Below, piece by piece: positions 1 through 7,400 of a stretch of DNA of 11,922 nt. Below the pieces are notes generated by a model that was not told the origin of the DNA, ran no database searches, and worked only from the letters and a program-made list of their open reading frames with translations. The stretch's first letter is position 1; each line of letters opens with the position of its first letter. The position numbers and the translations under genes are program-made. The DNA comes from Cyclostephanos tholiformis (lineage: Eukaryota; Bacillariophyta; Thalassiosirophyceae; Thalassiosirales; Thalassiosiraceae), in assembly GCA_036939975.1 (NCBI GenBank), contig JALLPB010003220.1:1-11922 (forward strand). The letters are read 5' to 3'.

Positions 1-360
1 CTTTTTGGGTCACCCGCCAAGAATGATGATAGGATTCCTGACCTCACTTTCTTTTTGGGTCACCCGCCAAGAATGATGATAGGATTCCTGTCCTCACTTT
101 CTTTTTGGGTCACCCGCCAAGAATGATGATAGAATTCCACACCACTTTCTTTATCCGTCACCCGCCGAGAATGATGATAGGATTCCACATCTCACTTAAG
201 ATAGTGAAGTCAGGAATCCTATCATCATTTTTGGCGGGGTGACCGAAAAAGAAAGTGATGTCAGGAATACTATCATCATTTTTGGCGGGGGACCAAAAAA
301 GAAAGTTAAGTCGGGAATCCTATCATCATTTTTGGCATCAGGAATCCTATCATCAGTTTT
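1..360. repeat. 50-bp satellite block with orientation switch (block 1)
   Basis: The first three units follow one another at an exact 50-base spacing, each reading CTTTTTGGGTCACCCGCCAA and then GAATGATGATAGGATTCC with a variable end. After about position 196 the same sequence continues as its reverse complement (CAGGAATCCTATCATCATTT followed by TTGGCGGGGTGACC), again in several units. Units are degenerate by substitution and small indels. Since 50 is not a multiple of three, reading frames across it shift from unit to unit and it is not coding. The block probably continues left of the window. Confidence 0.93.
157..243. repeat. Fold-back (inverted) satellite junction, copy 1
   Basis: The left arm, 157-196, begins GTCACCCGCCGAGAATGATG. 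The right arm, 203-243, is its near reverse complement and ends GGCGGGGTGAC. They are separated by only six bases (TAAGAT). Roughly 40-base arms with few mismatches could form a cruciform or hairpin. This is where the satellite switches strand. Copies with the same centre occur at 1132-1218 and 2467-2557, so the junction itself was duplicated rather than formed independently. Confidence 0.88.
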
Positions 361-388
361 GAGAAAGGAGTGGTTTGAAAATTTTTCT

Positions 389-440
389 ATTATTCTATTC
401 TAGTTTTATTCTATTCTATTCTATTCTATTCTATTCTATT
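389..440. repeat. (ATTCT)n microsatellite
   Basis: Positions 408-440 are a pure run of ATTCT, about 6.6 copies, preceded by two imperfect copies from about 389. It sits directly after the end of the first copy of the 381-base duplication. The following stretch to about 587 is AT-rich unique-looking sequence with no gene that I can support. Confidence 0.9.
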
Positions 441-587
441 TTTGAAGCAGGCCATCTCGGTCAATTTGTCAACTACTTTCTCAATTTTCTCATCATCTTT
501 CTCAGTTCTCAGCCACTTGACTCACCGTAGTAATACTCTACACACACAAAATACAAACCCTGAAATAGTTTTCTCAGCCTCACCCGC

Positions 588-746
588 CAAAACTGATGAT
601 AGGATTCCTGACCTCACTTTCTTTTTCGGTATGGCACACCCAGAATTTATTTATCATGAATGTCATAATTTTTCAAACTATTGTTTTTATGATATTATTA
701 TGATGATAAAAGAGAAAATGTAACTCGCCAACAATAATGATAGGAT
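588..746 (+). repeat. Segment duplicated at about 1854-1997
   Basis: This stretch and 1854-1997 share a mosaic: satellite core, then TTTTTCGGTATGGCACAC, a CAGAATTT block, CATAATTTTTCAAACT, TTTTTATGATAT, and AGAGAAAATGTAACT leading to CAACAATAATGATAGGATTC. The two copies differ by several small indels, so the duplication is older than that of 1-381. It shows that non-satellite inserts have been copied along with the array. Confidence 0.8.
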
Positions 747-975
747 TCTTGACCTCACTTTGATTTTCGGTCACCCGCCAAGAATGATGATAGGATTCCT
801 GACCTCACTTTCTTTTTCGGTCACCCGCCAAGAATGATGATAGGATTATTGACCTCATTTTCTTTTTCGGTCACCCGCCAAGAATGATGATAGAATTCCA
901 CACCTCACTTTCTTTTTCGGTCACCCGCCAAGAATGATGATAGAATTCCTGACCTAACTTTCTTTTTCTCACTTT

Positions 976-1356
976 CTTTTTGGGTCACCCGCCAAGAATG
1001 ATGATAGGATTCCTGACCTCACTTTCTTTTTGGGTCACCCGCCAAGAATGATGATAGGATTCCTGTCCTCACTTTCTTTTTGGGTCACCCGCCAAGAATG
1101 ATGATAGAATTCCACACCACTTTCTTTATCCGTCACCCGCCGAGAATGATGATAGGATTCCACATCTCACTTAAGATAGTGAAGTCAGGAATCCTATCAT
1201 CATTTTTGGCGGGGTGACCGAAAAAGAAAGTGATGTCAGGAATACTATCATCATTTTGGGCGGTGGACCAAAAAGGAAAGTTAAGTCGGGAATTCTATTA
1301 TCATTTTTGGCATCAGGAATCTTATCATCAGTTTTGCGAAAGGAGTGGTTTGAAAA
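976..1356 (+). repeat. 381-bp segmental duplication (second copy of 1-381)
   Basis: Positions 976-1356 match 1-381 at a constant offset of 975 with no net indel, including the fold-back junction and the non-satellite end AAAGGAGTGGTTTGAAAA. Only a handful of substitutions separate them, clustered in the right half (for example TTTTGGGCGGTGG versus TTTTTGGCGGGGG). The copies diverge abruptly after GGTTTGAAAA: copy 1 runs into the ATTCT microsatellite, copy 2 into the terminal-inverted-repeat element. This is a recent block duplication. Confidence 0.93.
1132..1218. repeat. Fold-back satellite junction, copy 2
   Basis: Same structure as 157-243 within the 381-base duplication: an arm beginning GTCACCCGCCGAGAATGATG, the short TAAGAT centre, and the inverted arm ending GGCGGGGTGAC. 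Confidence 0.88.
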
Positions 1357-1373
1357 ATTATGACACAAGCAAA

Positions 1374-1830
1374 TATGACAGATAAAAATCTAAAACCAGG
1401 CATTTGGTGTTTTGGCGGGACCGAAAAACGGATGAAATTTCGTAAAAAAAACTTGTTGGGCCCATTTTTGATTATGGACATCATTAATTGATTTGTCTTC
1501 GTCTTGTTGTTATTAATGCTATTCTTTCTCTGTTTTCTCCAGAAAACGCTGTGGTGCGAAATCGTTTGAGTGATCACCTCGCCAAAACTCTACGTACCTA
1601 TTTTTTGTACTTATAAGTAATCTATCTTAACGTCACAACTCCTGGTTGTGAGCGAGGAACAGAATCAGAATAATAGGTAGATCCTTCGTAGACACTTGTC
1701 AAAGTGTGCCGAAAACTTTAAATTGAGATTACCCAAAACGACCTCTTTTTTCAGAGCGGTCTGTCCGGTTGGAGTTTTTTTCCTGCCAAAACACCAAATA
1801 ATGCCTGGTTTTAAATTTATCAGTGTCATA
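1374..1830. mobile_element. MITE-like element with ~45-bp terminal inverted repeats
   Basis: The left end has TATGACAGATAAAAATC, then AAAACCAGGCATTTGGTG and TTTTGGCGGGA. The right end (about 1779-1830), read as reverse complement, has TATGACACTGATAAATTT, then AAAACCAGGCATTATTTGG and TGTTTTGGCAGGA. The ~45-base ends are thus inverted copies with small indels. The interior (~360 bases) is unrelated to the satellite and holds no credible gene. If the termini are TGACA...TGTCA, each is flanked by TA, compatible with a TA target duplication as in Tc1/mariner-type elements, but TA also occurs by chance. A non-autonomous DNA transposon is the likeliest reading. A very short imperfect hairpin (ACACTT/AAGTGT near 1690-1706) lies inside. 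Confidence 0.7.
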
Positions 1831-1853
1831 AATGACATACATCATGATTATTG

Positions 1854-2610
1854 ATAAAAGGATTCCCAACCTCACTTTATTTTTCGGTATGGCACACGCA
1901 GAATTTTTTTATCATGTCATAATTTTTCAAACTTCTCTTTTTATGATATGATGAAAAAAGAGAAAATGTAACTTACCAACAATAATGATAGGATTCCTGA
2001 ACTCACTTTCTTTTTTGATCACCCGCCAAGAATGATGATAGGATTCCTGTCCTCACTTTCTTTTTGGGTCACCCGCCAAGAATGATAATAGAATTCCAGA
2101 CTTCACTTTTATATTTGGTCTCCAGCCGATAATGATGATAGGATTCCTGACCTCACTTTCTTTTTGGGTTACCCGCCAAAAATGATGATAGCATTCCTGA
2201 CCTCACTCACTCACCTGCCAAGAATGATGATAGGATTCCTGACCTTGCTTTCTTTTTCGGTCACCCGCCAAGAATGATGATAGGATTCCTATCCTTGTCT
2301 CACTTTCTTTTAGGTCACCTGCCAGGAATGATGATAGGATTCCTGACCTCACTTCTTTTTCGGTCACCCGCCAAGAATGATGATAGGATTCCTATCCTGT
2401 CTTCACTTTCTTTTTGGGTACCCGCCAAGAATGATGGTAGGATTCCGGATCTCAATTTCTTTATCCGTTACCCGCCGAGAATGATGATAGGATTCCACAT
2501 CTTACTTAAGAAAGTGAAGTCAGGAATCCTATCATCATTTTTTTTTGGCGGGGTGACCCCCCAAAAAAAGTGATCTTTGGCATCAGGATTTCTATCATCA
2601 GTTGTGAGAA
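1854..2610. repeat. 50-bp satellite block (block 3)
   Basis: More degenerate forward units than in blocks 1 and 2, with variant linkers (TTTTTTGATC, TATATTTGGTCTCC) and partial units near 2205-2220. It starts with the second copy of the 588-746 mosaic and ends in the third fold-back junction and short reverse units. Short open frames through it encode repeated MMIGF-type peptides but change frame at indels, so they are not genes. Confidence 0.9.
2467..2557. repeat. Fold-back satellite junction, copy 3
   Basis: The left arm has TACCCGCCGAGAATGATGAT, the centre is TAAGAA, and the right arm carries CAGGAATCCTATCATCATTT followed by an expanded T-run and GGCGGGGTGAC. It is more diverged than copies 1 and 2 (longer T tract, CTTACT instead of CTCACT), and the reverse-orientation array after it is truncated to a short remnant. 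Confidence 0.82.
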
Positions 2611-2624
2611 CAAACCAAAAATGA

Positions 2625-3358
2625 CATAAGATTAAATGATTATTGACTTATTTTTTGGTTAACCCCCCAAGAATGATGATGGGATTCCACATTTCACTTT
2701 CTTTTTGGATAGTACTTTGTTCTTCGGTCACTCGCCAAAAATGACGATAGGATTCCTGACCTCGGTTCCTTTTTGGGTCACAATGATGATAGGATTCCTG
2801 ACCTCCTTTTCTTTTTGGTCACCCGCCAAAAATGATGATAGAATTTCCGACCTAAATTTCTTTTTGGGTCAACCGCCAAGAATGATGATAGGATTCTTGA
2901 CCTCACTTTCTTTTTGGGTCACCCGCCAAAAATGATGATGGGATTCCACACTTCACTTTCTTCTTCGGTATGTCACACCCAGAATTTATCTATCCTGTCA
3001 TAATTTTTCANTTCCACACTTCACTTTCTTCTTCGGTATGTCACACCCAGAATTTTTCTATCCTGTCATAATTTTTCATTCCTCATCTCTCCCATTCCGT
3101 CTTGAGCCACTAGGATTCTAGATGTCATTTACTTTTTGGGTCAACTGTCAAGAATGATGATAGGATTCCTGACCTCACTTTCTTTTTGGTCACCCGCCAA
3201 GAATGATGATAGGATTTCTGACCTTACTTTCTTTTTTGTTCCCCGCCAAGAATGATGATAGGATTCCTGACTTCACTTTCTTTTTTGGTCACCCGCCAAG
3301 AATTATGATGGGATTCCACACTTCACTATGATGATAGGATTCCTGACCTCACTTTCCT
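2625..3358. repeat. 50-bp satellite block (block 4)
   Basis: Forward units continue from about 2640 to 3358, interrupted by AT-rich inserts near 2960-3120. Several units are shortened (for example around 2780 and 3328), giving irregular spacing. One unresolved base lies at 3011. The satellite stops at about 3358, after which an unrelated repeat family begins. No gene is supported. Confidence 0.9.
2944..3078. repeat. 67-bp direct repeat around a single N
   Basis: Positions 2944-3010 and 3012-3078 are the same 67-base sequence, starting TTCCACACTTCACTTTC and ending GTCATAATTTTTCA, with one difference (AATTTATC versus AATTTTTC). The only base between them is the N at 3011. This is the pattern expected when two contig ends that really overlap are joined by a one-base gap instead of being merged, so the second copy may not exist in the genome. 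Confidence 0.9.
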
Positions 3359-3371
3359 TCAAAAAAATTTG

Positions 3372-4385
3372 ATTGTTGGTCTGTCCTTGGTTTGCCGTAT
3401 TGAACAACAGCGATCGTAAGCTGACTCCAATCAGAATCAATTGGCTCATAATTTTTCAAACTGGTGTTCACCCTCATCTTTTTTTCTCACAGTGATCATA
3501 ATTTTTTAAACTTGACTTCTCTTGTACTTTTTGACAAGAGTGTTCTTCACTATTATTTTGATGATGACACGGGCAAGGACTAAAAAGCAAACATCCAGAA
3601 CGTGAGTACAAAGGAGGGTAGAGGGATAATAAAACCAACATTTTGTTATCCTTCCACTGTCCTTTGTACTCACACAAAACTCCAGTGAACATCGCGATCG
3701 TAATCCATCTCCAATTTAATTTGACGAGTTGGTCTGTCCTTGGTTCGCCTTATGGAACAGCGATCGTAACTGGTCCCCAATAATTTGTTGATTATTTGAT
3801 GTACCCTTGTTAGGCTATTAGACGACGGAACAGCGATCGTAATTTGTCTCCAATAAAATTTGACGAGTTGGTCTGTCCTTATGAATGAGTCCGAGTTGCG
3901 ATCCATCCATGCACCATCGACATAAAATTTTGTGCGATAACCAATAAATTTTTGATTATGTTATGTATCCCTGGTACGCTAGTAGACGACGGAACAGCGA
4001 TCGTAATTTGTCTCCAATATATTTTTACGAGTTGGTCTGTCCTTATGTCACGGAACAGCAATCGTAAATCCGTCTCCAATAAATTTTTGATTGTTTTACA
4101 TCCATGCACCATGAACATAAATTTTTAGGCGTTATATTCTTGCCTTAAGCACTATCATTTAGGAAACTGCGATCGTAATCGGTCCCCAATAAATTTTTTA
4201 TTGTTAACGTCCTTGGTACCCTAGTAACGACGGAACAGCGATCGTAAGTTGTTCGATGTCATGGAAAAGCAATCGTAAACCGTCTCCAATAAATTTTTGA
4301 TTGTTTTACATCCATGCACCATCGACATAATTTTTTTGAAGCGTTATATCCTTGCCTTAAGCACTATCATTGACATAATTTATTG
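3372..4385. repeat. CGATCGTAA-type dispersed tandem repeat region
   Basis: Nine copies of a CGATCGTAA or CAATCGTAA core occur (cores start at 3411, 3695, 3761, 3834, 3998, 4059, 4170, 4239, 4270), most preceded by GGAACAG and followed by TCTCCAATAAATTTTTGATT-like sequence. Higher-order copies are visible: 3821-3882 matches 3985-4047 (GACGACGGAACAG...GGTCTGTCCTTATG), 164 bases apart, and 4077-4160 matches 4287-4373 (CATCCATGCACCAT...AAGCACTATCATT), about 210 apart. It shares no sequence with the 50-bp satellite and fills the region immediately upstream of the long gene. Open frames on the minus strand here simply cross the repeat. Promoter elements for the downstream gene could lie within it, but none can be assigned. 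Confidence 0.87.
3602..3673. repeat. Imperfect 28-bp stem-loop
   Basis: GTGAGTACAAAGGA at 3602 is matched by TCCTTTGTACTCAC ending at 3673. The full arms are 28 bases each with 24 matching positions, around a 16-base loop. It is isolated between the two repeat families. It could be a small fold-back element or a hairpin RNA source; transcription cannot be judged from sequence. Confidence 0.75.
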
Positions 4386-4497
4386 ATTGTTATAATATCC
4401 TTGTCCAACAAAGTTTTGATTAGCCCTCATCGATATACATTCCTGCGCACTTGTTTACATTGTTAGTGTTGAGCTCAAAAACTTAGAAAAATATAAA

Positions 4498-7400
4498 ATG
4501 GCAAAGACAAAGACAACTAGTCGAATGGTGGGTAGGGACTTGCGGGAGAATGCCGAAGGAGGTGGATTTGCGAAAGCAGCGCAGGGGAAGCATTTGAGGC
4601 ATGTGAAGCAACTCCGATCGAACGAAGAGGATGACAATGACGATGTTGACGATGATTCTAATCTATCGCGAGAGAACGATGATAATGATGATGACGACAA
4701 TGAGGATAATGCCGTTGGATTTGCGTCTGCGCAGGGGAAGTATTTGAGGCATGTGAAGCAATTGCGATCGCAATCAACGGCACAGAAGCAACATTCTAAT
4801 CCATCGCGAGGGAATGACGATGCTGACGAAGAGGATTACGATGATGATGATGGCGTTTCGCTAGAGGACGAAGAGGATGACGATGATGACGAAGATTCTA
4901 TTCTATCGCCAGGGAACGATGATTCTGATGATGACGACAATGAGGGTAATGCCGTTGGATTTGCGTCTGCGCAGGGGAAGCAATTGAGGAATGTGAAGCA
5001 ATTGCGATCGCAATCAACGGCACAGACACAACATTCTAATCTCTCACGAGATAATGACGACGATGATGATGACGAAGAAGATGATGAAGAGGATCAGAGA
5101 TACAACAGGGGGGGGAAGCCACGTGGAAAGAAATATCCATTTGTTGTTCCCATCGAAGTAGGTTTACCCACTATCCTTGAAGGAGTACTAGTACGGATCC
5201 TCCCCCTTTTGCAACTGCATTGCAGCAGCGCCGATGATGGAAACTCAGTGCCAAATACTCAAGCTATACCTTGCAACATACGCAGTTTGAATTTGGCCCG
5301 AATAACATGCGAGGATGAAAATAGCAACATGGTAGTCAAGTTAAGAAAGGAAGTGGCACAGGAAGAGGCATGCTCGGTCTTGGATGGAATTATCCATGTT
5401 GTCCTGTCTTCTTTCAAGTGCAAAGGGAGTGACGACGACAATGACAACAACGACAACGACGACGAGGGCAACACTTCTTCTATCCCAATGCAGTCGGTCC
5501 TTTCTGCTGATTCATCAGAACATTTTGCAATACCTCTGACTATCCAAATTCTGAATGATGCCCTGGTATGGCTGATGGTAGGTCATGACAAAGAGGAATT
5601 CTTATTGGACGACGAATTGACCATATCTGATGGTGTAAAAAAATATCTCGAGTTGCTGTCGAAGAAAGTTCCGATGGATATGAATGTTGACCATCTCACT
5701 CAATTCATTCAAGAACATGAATGGAAAAATGCGGATTGGCAAGGAGGTGAGATACAAGGTTTAGTTACCAATTTGATATGGAATCGTGGACAATCCCCTC
5801 TCTTGCCTGCATTTAACAGTGTTTCGGCAGTATCAGACGGTTACAGGCTCCAGCGATTCATCCACGAGAATCTGGCCAAACAAACCAAAATCGTCATTAA
5901 CATTATCGACGGTATCCACCGTATCGCCGCCCTTGATTGTGTTTTGGTAGGATATCATCACTATCCCAGCAACAAGTCTAAACATGACAACGACAACATC
6001 GACGCTTATGCTAGATTGTTCCCACACCGAAATAAGACAGTTTCATTGGCCATGTACATCTTACCGACCTTTAAAACGAAAGACGACATTCGCGGATTGA
6101 TCTCGCAGTATCAAGAACTGAGTACCAAAATCCAACAAAAGAACGCAAATTTCACGCCCCATACAATAAGGGAAATTATCTTCCATGAAATGACTAGACT
6201 AGCAAGCGAAACGACAGTCCCATATCTCTGGGACTGCCTGGGGATATTGTATTCTGTGATAAGAGATGTATCGTGCCAGGATGTTTATATGGCCACCTTG
6301 AAGGGAGGTATTAGAGAAGATAGTGAATTAGGAGGAACATTTCTGTCGGAACTGAATACATTTCTATCGGGCAGAGATTACATGAAAAAAAAATACTATC
6401 TCCTCGAGTCTTATATATCATGTTGGGTCGAACGCATGTCTGACTCGATAATTAATGTTATCCTGGCCAATCCAAGGCACTGCTCCCAGTTGGGTCTTGA
6501 TGATACTACTAAAGAGATTACGCACTTGAAAAGAATGTTCCGAAGAGGAGTCAGGGGTAGTGTTTCATATGCAAGGGAGGAATACTTCTTATTCCACGGT
6601 GGGGACTCTAATTTCAGAATGTCAAGTTTCTTCCAAAAATGGAATGATATGGAAAAAGTGGCATTGGCAATGACCGACGGTGTACAATCGCAACCTTTTA
6701 ATGGAGTACGTTATGAATATCGTTTCCATACGATAGATGACAAGAAAATCCCTGCGCAAATTTACATTCTTTCTCAGATCCTCCTTTGGTCAAGGTTCAG
6801 CAAAAATGACTACAACCACCTGATTGACTTATTTTCCAACAATAACGCAATGGTTTATTATCAAATACGCCCAGGGAACCAATTGGATGCGTCGAGATGG
6901 ACCATGAACTTTTATTTCAATGTCATTGAGTCAGTTTACTACTCATACAAGCCGTGGAAATCAGGTTATTTTGTCTTAAATCACACATTTCCCATCCAAA
7001 ACAACCCGCAGCAGGTTATTTACCTCTGCTTGTTGGGCAGCGCAATTAAGACATGTTCCGATTTTTTCGAGAAGCTCGGTGTGAATGCCTTGTGGGACCA
7101 AAATAAATATTATACTGACCAAGATGTTGATGTCAGTGTCGATGAGCGGGAACGTCTGAAGCAATTTTGGAAAGTTCTGCTAAATATTAAAGGTGTCCTT
7201 GACGATGTCATTTCTCGTTCAAGCAAGCAAACCCTTATCCCCAACCTGGATACCTTTCTAACCACGAGTCATATCTTTCGAATGAGTAAGTCGACGGAGA
7301 ATTCTCCAAACAAAAAATCATGGCTCAGTGATCACCTACAACGTCACTTCGGTCACCTCGGTGTTAGTGGATTTACAACCCGAGCCAAAACAAACAAACA

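Larger units (their letters stand above)
588..1336. repeat. 50-bp satellite block (block 2)
   Basis: About nine forward units of the GATGATAGGATTCCTGACCT type occur here, most spaced 50 bases apart, with CTTTTTCGGTCACCCGCCAA linkers. Then comes the second copy of the fold-back junction and several reverse units to about 1336. Linkers vary between TTTTTCGGT and TTTTTGGGT, suggesting at least two unit subfamilies. An interruption at 628-730 carries an AT-rich insert (see the 588-746 duplication). No gene is visible. Confidence 0.92.

Noticed and set aside
442..723. 93-residue open frame on the plus strand
   Set aside because: It starts in the microsatellite edge and runs through satellite units; composition is that of the repeat and there is no related protein signal.
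1281..1577. 98-residue minus-strand frame
   Set aside because: It spans reversed satellite units and the left end of the inverted-repeat element, so it is a chance frame across unrelated sequences.
2274..2935. Short frames encoding repeated MMIGFLTS-type peptides
   Set aside because: The ~50-base period shifts the frame at each unit; the repeated peptide arises only where indels make local spacing a multiple of three. No conserved start or end.
1..3358. CRISPR array
   Set aside because: Units follow each other directly without unique spacers, are degenerate, and invert orientation.
3474..4118. Three minus-strand frames of 72-79 residues
   Set aside because: They cross the hairpin and the CGATCGTAA repeats and share residues only because the DNA repeats.
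4492..4498. TATAAAA as a TATA box
   Set aside because: It overlaps the start codon of the long gene, too close for a promoter element of that gene.
4765..5015. GCGATCGC words as cyanobacterial HIP1-type sites
   Set aside because: Only two copies, both within the same 240-base coding duplication; the genome context is eukaryotic.
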